Of a DNA stretch of 64,000 nucleotides, positions 26,697-36,364 are shown piece after piece. The DNA comes from Sphingomonas glacialis (GTDB taxonomy: Bacteria > Pseudomonadota > Alphaproteobacteria > Sphingomonadales > Sphingomonadaceae). Within the stretch, counting starts at the first letter, position 1, and every line of letters begins with the position of its first letter. The notes below the pieces were generated by a model. That model had not been told where the DNA came from. It did no database searches and saw nothing but the letters and a program-made list of their open reading frames with translations. The stretch lies in the NCBI RefSeq assembly GCF_014653575.1, contig NZ_BNAQ01000001.1, positions 744,001 to 808,000 of the forward strand, given 5' to 3'. Made by a program: the position numbers and the translations under genes.

Positions 26697-27983
26697 GTGC
26701 CCATGACCATGACTTTCGCCGATCTCGCACTCGCGCCCTTCCTGCTGCGCAGCCTCGCCGACCTCGGCTATGCCAAGCCGACCCCGATCCAGGCCGGCGC
26801 GATCCCGCTGCTGCTGCAGGGCCGCGACATGCTCGGCATGGCGCAGACCGGCACCGGCAAGACCGCAGCCTTCGCGCTGCCGCTGCTCCATCGCCTCGCC
26901 GCCGATCCCCGCCCCACACCTGCGCGCGGCGCTCGCGTCCTCGTGCTGGCGCCGACGCGCGAGCTCGTGTCGCAGATCGCGGCGGGGTTCGAGACTTTCG
27001 GTCGCGATCTGAAGCCGCGCGTCACGACGATCTTCGGCGGCGTCAGCGCGTTCCACCAGGTCAAGGCGCTCGAGGCCGGCGTCGACATCATCGTGGCGAC
27101 ACCGGGGCGCTTGCTCGATCTGATCGAGCAGGGCGAATGCGACCTGTCCACGCTCGAGGCGCTGGTGCTCGATGAGGCCGACCAGATGCTCGACATGGGC
27201 TTTGCCAAGCCGATCGCGCAGATCGTCGCGACCGTGCCGACCGAGCGCCACACCCTCCTGTTCTCGGCGACGATGCCCAAGTCGATCACAGCGCTCGCCG
27301 ATAGCTTGCTGCGCGATCCGGCAAAGGTCGAGATCGCCCCGCCCTCGACCACGGTCGAGCGGATCGAACAGTCGGTGATGTTCCTCGATGCCGCCAACAA
27401 GAAGGCGGCATTGCTCGACTTGCTGCGGACCCCCGACATGGGCCAGGCGGTCGTCTTCACGCTACAGAAGAACATCGCCAACGAAGTGTGCGCGTTCATC
27501 AGCGAAGGCGGCATCACCGCCGAGGCGCTCCACGGCAACAAGTCGCAAGGCCAGCGCGAACGCGCGCTCGACGCGTTCCGCGCGGGCACGGTGCAAGTCC
27601 TGGTGGCGACCGATATCGCCGCGCGCGGGATCGACGTCGACACCGTGACGCACGTCTTCAACCACGATCTGCCGAGCTTGCCCGAAAGCTATGTCCACCG
27701 CATCGGCCGCACCGGCCGCGCCGGGCGCAGCGGCTACGCCATCACGCTGTGCGATGCCGAGCAGCGCGCCTGGCTCCACGATGTCGAACGCGAGATCGGC
27801 CAGACGCTGACCGTCCATGACGACCATGCGTGGCATTGCGAACTCGCGCGCCACTCCACCAAGCGCGCGCCGGTGCTCGGCGGCGGCCCGGTCAAGCAAG
27901 TCAAGGCACCCAAGGAGCGCGAGCGCAAGGTCTGGACCGAAGAGGAAAAGGCCGCCGCGCGGATGGCGGCGAAGGCTGCCTGA
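26697..27983 (+). CDS. DEAD-box ATP-dependent RNA helicase (RhlE-like)
   Basis: RNA helicase of about 428 residues. GTG 26697 has GGAGG six bases upstream; ATG 26703 is the alternative. All core motifs are present: the Q motif (GYAKPTPIQAGAIP), motif I AQTGTGKT, PTRELVSQ, TPGRLLD, motif II DEADQML, motif III SATMP, then TDIAARGIDV and HRIGRTGRAG in the second RecA domain. The C-terminus is a short basic tail (KAPKERERKVW), as in RhlE proteins that act in RNA turnover or ribosome assembly. It is monocistronic, with a terminator hairpin after the stop. Confidence 0.94.
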   Translation: MPMTMTFADLALAPFLLRSLADLGYAKPTPIQAGAIPLLLQGRDMLGMAQTGTGKTAAFALPLLHRLAADPRPTPARGARVLVLAPTRELVSQIAAGFETFGRDLKPRVTTIFGGVSAFHQVKALEAGVDIIVATPGRLLDLIEQGECDLSTLEALVLDEADQMLDMGFAKPIAQIVATVPTERHTLLFSATMPKSITALADSLLRDPAKVEIAPPSTTVERIEQSVMFLDAANKKAALLDLLRTPDMGQAVVFTLQKNIANEVCAFISEGGITAEALHGNKSQGQRERALDAFRAGTVQVLVATDIAARGIDVDTVTHVFNHDLPSLPESYVHRIGRTGRAGRSGYAITLCDAEQRAWLHDVEREIGQTLTVHDDHAWHCELARHSTKRAPVLGGGPVKQVKAPKERERKVWTEEEKAAARMAAKAA

Positions 27984-27992
27984 GCCGTGTTT

Positions 27993-28026
27993 GGGGCGGC
28001 AGCGCCAGACGCGCTCCCGCCCCTTT
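27993..28026. terminator. Bidirectional terminator-like hairpin
   Basis: GGGGCGG (27993-27999) pairs with CCGCCCC (28017-28023), followed by TTT. It lies between the convergent helicase and Dps-like genes and could serve both. Confidence 0.6.
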
Positions 28027-28030
28027 GCGC

Positions 28031-28687
28031 TTATTGAACCGGTGCGCTCGGGCGTCCGGTGGGCGCGAGCGGGCGGCCGCCGTTGAGATCGGCGCCGGTG
28101 TTCGAGTCGGTCGGTGTCGACTGGATCATCGCACGCATCTGCCACTGATATTTGTCGATCGCGTGCTGGACTTCCTGCAGCAGGTTCGACGTGGTCGGAT
28201 CGGTGTCGTTGGTCGCCTTGATCCCCTGCGCGATCTCGTCGCTGGTCACCCGGTAATATTGCGCGAACCACTGGATGACCTGTGCATCGTCGACAAAGCC
28301 GCCCGGGAATTCAGGGATGCGGCTTGTGCGGATGATCGTGTTGGCGCGACCGTCCGACGAGACGCCGATCCCCTGCAGTCGCTCGGCGACTTCATCGGCA
28401 TATTTTGCCACGCCTTCGTAATGCTCCTGCAGCAATTCGTGCAGCGGGTAGAACAAGGTACCCGAGACGTTCCAATGCGCTTGCTTGGTCTCGAGTTGGA
28501 GCTGCTGGAGTTCGGTCAGCGTCTGCTGGAGCGCTTGGGTCGAAGCGCGCAGCCCCTCGCCCTGCGGACCCGCATGAACGCGGTCGGTGACGCTGTTGAG
28601 CGGGAACGGGTCGGTCTGCGGCTGGGTCTGGGCAAGCGCGGGCGACGCACACAGGAGCGCCGCCGTGGCGAGTAGGATGGAACGCAT
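28031..28687 (-). CDS. Exported Dps-like ferritin
   Basis: A 218-residue protein with a clear Sec signal peptide (MRSILLATAALLCASPALAQ), then a Dps-type four-helix domain. The ferroxidase residues are at Dps spacing: His in KQAHWNV, His in PLHELL, then Asp 15 and Glu 19 residues after it in KYADEVAER. The C-terminal tail is rich in Pro, Gly and Asn. Ordinary Dps is cytoplasmic and protects DNA; this one should be periplasmic, so iron or peroxide handling there is more likely. ATG 28687 is preceded by AAAGGA. It is divergent from the metal-efflux genes. Confidence 0.85.
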   Translation of the reverse strand: MRSILLATAALLCASPALAQTQPQTDPFPLNSVTDRVHAGPQGEGLRASTQALQQTLTELQQLQLETKQAHWNVSGTLFYPLHELLQEHYEGVAKYADEVAERLQGIGVSSDGRANTIIRTSRIPEFPGGFVDDAQVIQWFAQYYRVTSDEIAQGIKATNDTDPTTSNLLQEVQHAIDKYQWQMRAMIQSTPTDSNTGADLNGGRPLAPTGRPSAPVQ

Positions 28688-28895
28688 GGAAGTCCTTTCG
28701 ATCGAGCACTCGAGACGCCACCGCGTCTCGCTCGACACGCTCAACGGTCGTTCGGTCGAAGGGTTGTCTAAATTCGCTTTCAGCTTTGCTGCGAGGCGAC
28801 ACTGGACCACAGCGGACCCTTCTGTCTGAACTCGTGTTTAGTCGACGCGAGCGCTCGCGCCGCTAACGGGTGCAGCTCGGTCTTAAGGAAGTAGC

Positions 28896-30152
28896 ATGCG
28901 GAATCTTGTCCTCGCGGTGGTGCTCGCCGCTACGCCAGCGCTGGCGGCAGCGCAGGAGACGACGGGGATGTCGCTCGACCGGCTCGCGCAGGATGTGATC
29001 GCCAACAATCCCGAGCGGCAATTCTATCAGCGCCAGATCGAGACCGCCGGCGTCGAACGCGCCGCCGCCGGGCGCTGGGCCGACCCCGAGGCCGTGGTCG
29101 AATTCGGCCAGCGAAGTGCGAACGACCGCACCACCGGCGCGCTGCTCGGCGACGGGCAGACCTATGCCGTGTCGATCGTCCAGCCAATCGAATTCGGCGG
29201 GCGGATCGCGCTGCGTCGCGCGATCGCCGAGCGGCAGATCGACCTTGCCAAGATCGGTCTCCAGCAGTTCGACGCGACGCTCGCCGCGCGGGCCCGCTCG
29301 CTCGGGTACGGACTGTTTGCCGCCGACGAAAAGGCCGCCACCGCACGAACCGTAGCCGCACGGATGCGCGACCTTTCGCGCGTTCTCGTCGCACGCGATC
29401 CCGCCGGCCCTGCCCCACGGCTCGAAGCGGCATCGCTCCAAGCCGGCGCAATCACCGCCGAGCGCACCGCGGCGATGGCTGATGCCGAGGCGAATTCGGC
29501 GCTGTACGAGCTCAATCAGTTGCGCGGTGCACCGTTCGCGGCGCGGATCCGGGTCATCCGCCCCGACATGCGTCTACCCGATCTCCCCTCGGGCGCAGCG
29601 CTCGCGGCGAGTGCCGCCGCCAACAATTTCGAATTGAAGTCGCTGCGCGCGCAGTTCGAGCAGCAGGGCCTGCGCGTCGGTCTTGCGCGCAAGTCGCGCA
29701 TCCCGATCGTCGGCGTCGGCCCGTATTACGACCGCGCCCGCTCCGACATTCGCGAGACAAATTACGGTGTGCGGCTGTCGACCACGCTGCCGGTATGGAA
29801 CCGCCAGGCGGGCGACGTCGCCGCGCAACAAGGCCGCCAGGCGCAGGCCAATGCCACGCTGATCAACGCCGAGCGCCGGATCGAGCGCGACGTGTTCGAC
29901 CAGGCCGCGCAATATGAGGCCAAGCGCAAGGCGCTCGGCCAATGGTCGGGCAGCACGCCGCAGGGCTTTGCCGATGCCGCCGCCGACGCCGACCGCAACT
30001 ATCGCCTCGGCGCGATCCCGCTGCAGGTCTATATGCAGATGCAGCAATCCTATATCGAGGCGACCAACGCCGTGCTCGATACGCGGCGCGAGGCGCTCGA
30101 GGCGTTGCTCCAGTTGCGCGCGCTCAACGGCGGGACCGCGCTCGCGCGATGA
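28896..30152 (+). CDS. CzcC-like outer-membrane efflux protein (TolC family)
   Basis: Outer-membrane channel of a tripartite efflux pump, 418 residues. A signal peptide ends at ALAAAQ. The two halves each show the long coiled-coil helices of the TolC family; the second half includes TLPVWNRQAGDVAAQQGR, typical of CzcC. ATG 28896 follows AAGGAAG. It overlaps the RND transporter gene by four bases (ATGA). The gene usually found between these two, czcB, is absent. Confidence 0.9.
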   Translation: MRNLVLAVVLAATPALAAAQETTGMSLDRLAQDVIANNPERQFYQRQIETAGVERAAAGRWADPEAVVEFGQRSANDRTTGALLGDGQTYAVSIVQPIEFGGRIALRRAIAERQIDLAKIGLQQFDATLAARARSLGYGLFAADEKAATARTVAARMRDLSRVLVARDPAGPAPRLEAASLQAGAITAERTAAMADAEANSALYELNQLRGAPFAARIRVIRPDMRLPDLPSGAALAASAAANNFELKSLRAQFEQQGLRVGLARKSRIPIVGVGPYYDRARSDIRETNYGVRLSTTLPVWNRQAGDVAAQQGRQAQANATLINAERRIERDVFDQAAQYEAKRKALGQWSGSTPQGFADAAADADRNYRLGAIPLQVYMQMQQSYIEATNAVLDTRREALEALLQLRALNGGTALAR

Positions 30153-33100
30153 TCGGCTGGTTGCTCGCGCTGGTGACGCGTCACCGGCTGGCGGTGACGA
30201 TCGTCACCGCGATCGTCGCGATGCTCGGCATGGGCGCCTATTCTGCGCTCAAGATCGACGCGATTCCCGACATCACCGGCGTCCAGGTCCAGATCAACAC
30301 AATGGTCCCCTCGCTCGCGCCCGAGGAGATCGAGCGGCTCGCGACGCTGCCGATCGAGCGGGCGATGGCGGGCCAGCCGGGCCTGCAGGAAACGCGCTCG
30401 CTGACCAAGACCGGGCTGAGCCAGGTCACTTTGCTCTACAAGGACGGGACCGACCAGCTGCGCGCGCGCCAGCTCGTCGCCGAGCGAATCCAGGCGGTGC
30501 GCGATCAGCTTCCGCCGGGTGCGACGCCACAAATGGCGCCGATCACGACGGGCTTGGGCGAAATCTACTACTACACGCTCGAATGGAAGAATCCGCCCAA
30601 GGATTATGACGCGCAGCGCCAGTTGATGGAGCTCTACGAGGCGCAGGAATATACCGTCCGCCCGATGCTGCGCGCGGTCACCGGCGTCGCCGACGTCAAT
30701 TCGAACGGCGGGATGGAGCAGCAGTTCGTCGTCCAGCCCGATCCCGCACGCCTCACGCTGCACGGCGTAACCGCGGGCGAACTCGCCGATGCGGTCGGCA
30801 AGAATGTCGAGAATGCCGGCGGCGGGATCATCGTGCGCGGGCCCGAGCGCTTCACCGTGCTGACCAAGGCACGCGTCACGAATGCGACCGAGATCGGCTC
30901 GATCCCGGTCAAGTTCGCCGCCGGCGTGCTGCCGCTGCAAGTCCGCGATCTGGCGAACGTCGTGATCGGCTCGGCCCCGCGCCAGGGGGCGGCAACGCAA
31001 AACGGGCGCGAGACCGTCCTCGGCACGGTGATGATGCTCGTCGGGCAGAACAGCCGCGAAGTCGCATTGCGCGTACAGGATGCGTTGCCCGACATCCAGG
31101 CGGCGCTGCCCAAGGGCATGGTGCTCGACCGGCAATATAGCCGCGCCGATCTGGTCGATCGCGCGATCTCGACCGTCGAACACAATCTCGGCGAAGGCGC
31201 GCTGCTCGTCGCGCTCGTCTTGCTCGTCGTGATGGGCAATTGGCGCGCGGCGCTGATCGTCGCGCTGGTCATCCCCCTCGCCTTCCTCGTAACCGTCTCG
31301 GGCATGACCGCGATCGGCGTGTCGGGCAATTTGATGAGTCTCGGCGCGCTCGATTTCGGACTGATCGTTGACGGGTCGATCGTCGTGATCGAGAACAGCC
31401 TGCGGCTGCTCGCCGAGCGACGGCGCGACAAGGGCGAGGATCTGACGCCTGAGGAACGCCGCCAGACCGTCGCCGATGCGGCCAAGATGGTCGCGCGGCC
31501 GACGCTGTTCGGGATCGTGATCATCGCGCTGGTCTATGTGCCCGTGCTCAGCCTCGGCGGGGTCGAGGGCAAGCTGTTCCAGCCGATGGCGCAAGCGGTG
31601 ATGCTCGCGATCTTCGCCGGGCTGATCTGGACCTTCACGATCGTCCCCGCGCTCGCCGCCTGGCTGCTGCGCGCGCCCGCTGGCGAAGCCGGCGACGGCG
31701 GCAAGACGGGGCTGATCGGCTATGCCGAACGCGGCTATTTCCCCGTGCTCGAGCGCGCGCTCGCGCATCCCAAGCTGCTCGTGCTCGGCGCGCTCATCCT
31801 GCTGGCGGGGACGTTCCTCGTCTTCCGCACGCTCGGCTCGCAATTCACCCCGCAGCTCGACGAGGGCGCGATCACCGCGATGGTCTATCGTCCGGTCGGC
31901 ATGTCGCTCGACCGCAGCCTCGCGATCGAGAAGGAAACCGAGCGTCAGATCAAGCGCCAGTTCCCGCAAGTGACGCACACTTTCTCACGGATCGGCACGA
32001 GCGAAGTCGCGACCGATCCGATGCCGCCGAACGAGAACGATCTCTACATCTTCTACGCGCCGCTCAAGGACTGGCCGACCGGCGACGGCAAGCCCAAGAC
32101 CAAGGAAGAGCTGGTCGCAGGCATCGAGAAGATCGGGCGGAAGGTCTACAAGGGCCAGACCTTCGAATTCGCCCAGCCGATCGAGATGCGCTTCAACGAG
32201 ATGCTCGAGGGCGTCCGCGCCGACGTCTCGGTCAAGGTGTTCGGCGAGGATTACGACGTGCTCGAAAAGGCGGCCAAGCAGGCCAAGGCGATTCTCGAGA
32301 AGCAGCCCGGCACGGCCGGCGTCGAGTTCGAGACCGCCGGGCGGCCGAAGAGCATCGTCGTCGAGCTCGATCATGCGGCGCTCAACCGGCTCGGGCTCGG
32401 CACCGCCGAGGTCAACAAGGCGATCACCGATGCGATCGCGGGGACCGAGGAAGGTTTCATCCCGCACGAAGAAGCACGCCACATGATCGTCGTGCGGATG
32501 AAGGAGGATCTGCGTGCGGATCCCGCTTCGATCCTCGCGCTGCCGCTGCGCGTCGGCGAATACGGCATGGTGCCGCTGTCACGCGTCGCGCACTTGCGGA
32601 CGATCCGCGCGGTCGAGCCGATCCTGCACGACGGCGGCAAGCGCCGTGCAGCGTTGATGGTCAATCTCAAGACCAGCGATCTTGCAGGCTATGTCAAAAA
32701 GGCGCGCGCCGAGGTCGAGCAGCAGGTCAAGCTGCCGCCAGGCTATCGCATCGAATTCGGCGGGCAGTTCCATCAGCTCGAGGCGGCGCAGAAGCGGTTG
32801 TCGATCGTCGTGCCCGCCGCGCTGATCCTGATCTTCCTGCTGGTCTATGCAGCACTTGGCAGCGTGAAGGAGGCGGCGATCGTCTATACCGGCATTCCGT
32901 TCGCGGTGACGGGCGGCGTGCTGGCGCTTTGGCTACGCGGGATGCCGTTCTCGATCACCGCGGCGATCGGTTTCATCGCGCTGTCGGGGATCGCGATGCT
33001 CAACGGGCTGGTGCTGATTGACCATATCAACAGCCTGCGCGACGGCCGCGACGGCGATGCGCTTCCGGTCGACGACGCGGTGCGTCAAGGCGCGCGTGAT

Positions 33101-33328
33101 CGATTGCGGCCGGTGCTGTCGACTGCTTTTGTCGCCTCGATCGGCTTCGTGCCGATGGCGATCGCGAGTGGGGCAGGTGCGGAGGTTCAGCGGCCGCTGG
33201 CGACGGTGGTGATCGGCGGGATCGTCACTTCGACGCTGCTGACGCTGGTGCTGCTGCCGAGCCTGTATCGGTGGTTGATCCGCGACGCTGGGGCGCCGAA
33301 GCCCAAGGACGAGGTGGCGGCCGACTGA
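30149..33328 (+). CDS. CzcA-like heavy-metal RND efflux transporter
   Basis: Inner-membrane proton-driven pump, 1059 residues, full length for the HME-RND group. It starts MIGWLLALVTRHR with the first transmembrane helix, then KIDAIPDITGVQVQINT. The TM4 proton-relay motif is GALDFGLIVDGSIVVIEN, the DFG-x3-DG form of divalent-cation exporters (CzcA/CnrA type) rather than the copper/silver CusA form. Two large periplasmic loops and twelve predicted helices are evident. The ATG lies inside the stop of the czcC-like gene. The metal is not certain; cobalt, zinc, cadmium or nickel would be usual. Confidence 0.92.
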   Translation: MIGWLLALVTRHRLAVTIVTAIVAMLGMGAYSALKIDAIPDITGVQVQINTMVPSLAPEEIERLATLPIERAMAGQPGLQETRSLTKTGLSQVTLLYKDGTDQLRARQLVAERIQAVRDQLPPGATPQMAPITTGLGEIYYYTLEWKNPPKDYDAQRQLMELYEAQEYTVRPMLRAVTGVADVNSNGGMEQQFVVQPDPARLTLHGVTAGELADAVGKNVENAGGGIIVRGPERFTVLTKARVTNATEIGSIPVKFAAGVLPLQVRDLANVVIGSAPRQGAATQNGRETVLGTVMMLVGQNSREVALRVQDALPDIQAALPKGMVLDRQYSRADLVDRAISTVEHNLGEGALLVALVLLVVMGNWRAALIVALVIPLAFLVTVSGMTAIGVSGNLMSLGALDFGLIVDGSIVVIENSLRLLAERRRDKGEDLTPEERRQTVADAAKMVARPTLFGIVIIALVYVPVLSLGGVEGKLFQPMAQAVMLAIFAGLIWTFTIVPALAAWLLRAPAGEAGDGGKTGLIGYAERGYFPVLERALAHPKLLVLGALILLAGTFLVFRTLGSQFTPQLDEGAITAMVYRPVGMSLDRSLAIEKETERQIKRQFPQVTHTFSRIGTSEVATDPMPPNENDLYIFYAPLKDWPTGDGKPKTKEELVAGIEKIGRKVYKGQTFEFAQPIEMRFNEMLEGVRADVSVKVFGEDYDVLEKAAKQAKAILEKQPGTAGVEFETAGRPKSIVVELDHAALNRLGLGTAEVNKAITDAIAGTEEGFIPHEEARHMIVVRMKEDLRADPASILALPLRVGEYGMVPLSRVAHLRTIRAVEPILHDGGKRRAALMVNLKTSDLAGYVKKARAEVEQQVKLPPGYRIEFGGQFHQLEAAQKRLSIVVPAALILIFLLVYAALGSVKEAAIVYTGIPFAVTGGVLALWLRGMPFSITAAIGFIALSGIAMLNGLVLIDHINSLRDGRDGDALPVDDAVRQGARDRLRPVLSTAFVASIGFVPMAIASGAGAEVQRPLATVVIGGIVTSTLLTLVLLPSLYRWLIRDAGAPKPKDEVAAD

Positions 33329-33333
33329 TCCCA

Positions 33334-33446
33334 CCCCCCGCCGTCACCCCGGCCTCGTGCCGGGGTCCAGCGTGCCGCGTACGCTGAACCGGCAGTATGT
33401 GGATCACGGTGGACCCCGGCACAAGGCCGGGGTGACGGCGGGGGGA
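33334..33446. repeat. Paired REP-like inverted repeat
   Basis: Two arms based on CCGTCACCCCGGCC and GGGGTCCA face each other over about 110 bases between the convergent czcA-like and SRAP genes. The same sequence type recurs at 62838-62946. It may also act as a transcription stop. Confidence 0.75.
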
Positions 33447-33449
33447 TGG

Positions 33450-34085
33450 CTACGTCTCGTTCCGCCGCGTCGGGAACACCGGCCCGCGCACCGTCATCCG
33501 CTCCGCCGGATACGGGCGCTGCAGCGCGACCACATCGTCATAGCTGCCCCGCAGCCAGCGCTCGTGATCCTCGGGCGCGAGGATCGTGACCATCGCCTTG
33601 GGATGGATCGGCGCGACCAGCGGATTGGGGTCGCAGGTCACCATCGTGAAGCCGTTGCCCTTGGCGGTACGCTGCCAGAACCCAGCGACGCAGAACAGCG
33701 GCTGGTCGGTCACCTGGAACCACATCTCGCCCTTGAGCGGCTTCTTGCCGTCGCCGAGATCCTGCGCGTCGGGCGTCCATTCGCAAAATTCGCTGAGCGG
33801 GACGAGGCAGCGGTTCTCGGGGCTGGCGGCGAGCGCACGCCACTGCGACAGGCCGAGATTGCGGACGTTGGTCATCGGCCACGCCGCCGCGCCGCCGAGC
33901 ACGTCCCACGCCATGATATCGAGCCCGCGTCGCCCGGCCTCTTCGCGCACGACATACGCGCGTCCGCGCGGCATCAGCTCGCGCGGGTTGAAACGATTGT
34001 CGAGCGGGCGCTCGGGTTCGAATACCGTCGCGAGGTGTGTGTGGAGCGTTTCGGGCTCGTAGCTGAGGCGGGCGCGGTTGCACAT
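33450..34085 (-). CDS. SRAP / HMCES-type protein (YedK)
   Basis: A 211-residue SOS-response-associated peptidase-fold protein. These proteins form a protective crosslink with abasic sites in single-stranded DNA through the N-terminal cysteine. The start must be ATG 34085, giving MCNRARLSY with Cys2 exposed after Met removal. Other active-site residues are the Glu in PLSEFCEW and the His in APIHPKAMVTIL. FNPRELMPRGRAY and GFTMVTCDPN are family segments. It stands alone, convergent with the efflux operon. Confidence 0.93.
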   Translation of the reverse strand: MCNRARLSYEPETLHTHLATVFEPERPLDNRFNPRELMPRGRAYVVREEAGRRGLDIMAWDVLGGAAAWPMTNVRNLGLSQWRALAASPENRCLVPLSEFCEWTPDAQDLGDGKKPLKGEMWFQVTDQPLFCVAGFWQRTAKGNGFTMVTCDPNPLVAPIHPKAMVTILAPEDHERWLRGSYDDVVALQRPYPAERMTVRGPVFPTRRNET

Positions 34086-34317
34086 CGTCGGTCGCTCCGG
34101 TGGATCGGGCTGAAGGGCCGACACCTCGCCCCTGGAGGAGCGCGCCATAGGCTACCGCCTCCCGTCATCTAAGCAACCGCCTGGCGGCGATCAATCCACC
34201 CACACGCCACGTCTCCACTCCGATCTCATGCGGTCGGCAGTGGTATCGCTTCCGGAACATCCCGCAGCCAGCCGCCATTTTTACCCGATCGTTACGGATA
34301 GCGTGCAAGGGGCAGTC

Positions 34318-36360
34318 ATGGTCGATACCACTCTATCCGGCGAATCTCCCGGCGCATCGTCAGCCTTTGGGGAAGCGTCGTGCTCGGACTGGCGCGTCCG
34401 GGTCGATCAGCTGGTCGAGGCGCAGCGCAGCGTGGCGATCGCGCTGCCGATCAACGTCCTGCTCACCCTGCTCTGCGCCGCCGTCGCGTGGCACGCCGGC
34501 GCCACGCGCATGGCGCTGCTCTGGCTCGCTGCATCGTTGAGCGTCAACATCGCACGCGGTGTCTTGCAGTGGCGCACGCGAGGTCGGCGCAGCGCGGCAA
34601 CACCGCCCGTCACCCCCGCGGCCGTCGAACGCCAGCTCCGCGCCTTGTGGGTCGTCACGCTCGCGTCGGGGTGCGCGTGGGCGACGCTGCCGTGGCTGTG
34701 CGCGCTCTACACGACGCAGCAATCGTTGTTCTTTCTCGCGGTCGGCTGCGGCATAACCGCGGGCGCGGTGTCGCATGGCGGCGCGTGCGCGCGCGTGCCG
34801 ATCGCCTTCATCACGCCGCCGATCGTTTCGACCGCGATCGCGCTGCTCGCGGTCGGCGGGTTCGATCGCACGATGCTCGCGGCGACGATGGTGCTCTATT
34901 GGGCGGCGTTGGTCGCCACCGCGCGGCAGGCCGAGGCGACCTTCCGCCGCGCCAGCGCGCTGACGCACTGCATGGCGACGCTCAACAGCTCGCTCGAATC
35001 CGCGAATGCCAGCGCGCAGAGCACCGCGAGCGAGATGCGCCACCGCGCCGACCATGACCATCTAACTGGCTTGCTCAATCGGGCCGGTTTCCTGCGCGCT
35101 GCTGCGGCGCAGATGGAGCGGGCCAAGCCGCCCTTCTGCCTGATGCTGCTCGATCTCGACGGCTTCAAGGCGATCAACGACGTGTTCGGTCACAAGATCG
35201 GCGACGAGGTCCTGGTCGAGGTGGCGCAACGGCTGTGTCGCGAATTGCCTGAGGATGTCCTCATCAGCCGCTGGGGTGGCGACGAGTTCGCCGTCCTGCT
35301 CGCGGCCGATGCCGCGCTCACCCCGCCGCTCGATCTCGCCGACCGGCTGATCGGCGCGGTGGCGGCGCCCTACCCGACCTTCGGCACGGTGGCGCGTGTC
35401 GGGCTGAGCGGCGGGCTGCATTTGACGCACGACAGCGAGATGCCCGAGATGTTGTCGTGCGCCGATCTCGCGCTGTATGCAGCCAAGGCGGCGGGGCGGA
35501 ATCGCTGCCACGTGTTCGGCGACGATCTGCGCAGCACGCTCGACTTGCGCCGCGACATCGAGCGCGATCTGCCCGCGGCGCTGATCCGGGCTGAAGTGGA
35601 CGTGTGGTTCCAGCCGATGTTCGGCGATGGCGGCACCCGGGTCTTCGGGCTGGAGGCACTGGTGCGCTGGCAGCATCCGACGCTCGGCTGGATCATGCCC
35701 GCCGATTTGATGGCGACCGCCGCCAAGGCGGGCTTCGCACGGCCGCTGATGGACCTGATCCTCGACCGAGTCTGCACGATGATCGCGGCGCTTCGCGAGC
35801 GCGGTGTCGATCATGTCACGGTCGCGATGAACGTATCGCCGCGCGAAATGTCGCAATTGCCGGTCGACCGGATGATCCTGTCCGCGCTGGCGGAGCGCAG
35901 CTTGCCCCCCACCGCGCTCGAGATCGAGATCACCGAGGAGACCGCACTCGACACCGCCGATTGCGCACGCAAGCTGATGGCGCTGTCGAATGCGGGAATC
36001 CGCATCGCGATCGACGATTTCGGGATCGGCTATTCGTCGCTGTCGCTGCTGCGTACGCTCAAGGTCGACAGCCTCAAGATCGATCGCTGCTTCGTCTCGG
36101 GGCTTGCCGATTCTGCGGGCGACCAAGTGCTGGTCAAGGCGGTGCTCAACCTCGGTCAGTCGCTACGGATCGACGTGACCGCCGAGGGCGTCGAGAGCAT
36201 CGACGATCTGCGCATGTTGCGGACTTTCGGGTGCCAGATGATGCAGGGCTATCACCTCGCGCGCCCGATGCCGATGGCGCAGTGCCTCGCCTTCGTCGCC
36301 GACTCGCAGGCGCGGTCGCTCGCGCCGGGCGACGACGGCGTGCACCGGCTCGCGGGCTGA
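34318..36360 (+). CDS. Membrane-bound GGDEF-EAL protein
   Basis: Cyclic-di-GMP signalling protein, 680 residues. ATG 34318 follows AAGGGGC. The N-terminal third has about five hydrophobic segments (residues roughly 45-205), then a short helical linker. The GGDEF domain keeps RWGGDEF, so cyclase activity is possible; the product-inhibition RxxD site is not evident (LPED instead). The EAL domain keeps GLEALVRW, EITEET, DDFGIGYSSL and AEGVES, so phosphodiesterase activity is also possible. Which activity dominates cannot be read from sequence. A PilZ protein that may sense the product is encoded at 49136. Confidence 0.92.
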   Translation: MVDTTLSGESPGASSAFGEASCSDWRVRVDQLVEAQRSVAIALPINVLLTLLCAAVAWHAGATRMALLWLAASLSVNIARGVLQWRTRGRRSAATPPVTPAAVERQLRALWVVTLASGCAWATLPWLCALYTTQQSLFFLAVGCGITAGAVSHGGACARVPIAFITPPIVSTAIALLAVGGFDRTMLAATMVLYWAALVATARQAEATFRRASALTHCMATLNSSLESANASAQSTASEMRHRADHDHLTGLLNRAGFLRAAAAQMERAKPPFCLMLLDLDGFKAINDVFGHKIGDEVLVEVAQRLCRELPEDVLISRWGGDEFAVLLAADAALTPPLDLADRLIGAVAAPYPTFGTVARVGLSGGLHLTHDSEMPEMLSCADLALYAAKAAGRNRCHVFGDDLRSTLDLRRDIERDLPAALIRAEVDVWFQPMFGDGGTRVFGLEALVRWQHPTLGWIMPADLMATAAKAGFARPLMDLILDRVCTMIAALRERGVDHVTVAMNVSPREMSQLPVDRMILSALAERSLPPTALEIEITEETALDTADCARKLMALSNAGIRIAIDDFGIGYSSLSLLRTLKVDSLKIDRCFVSGLADSAGDQVLVKAVLNLGQSLRIDVTAEGVESIDDLRMLRTFGCQMMQGYHLARPMPMAQCLAFVADSQARSLAPGDDGVHRLAG

Positions 36361-36364
36361 GCCG

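Noticed and set aside
30050..31978. 642-residue minus-strand frame opposite czcA
   Set aside because: Antisense shadow of the RND transporter; composition is His/Arg/Asp-rich with no domain.
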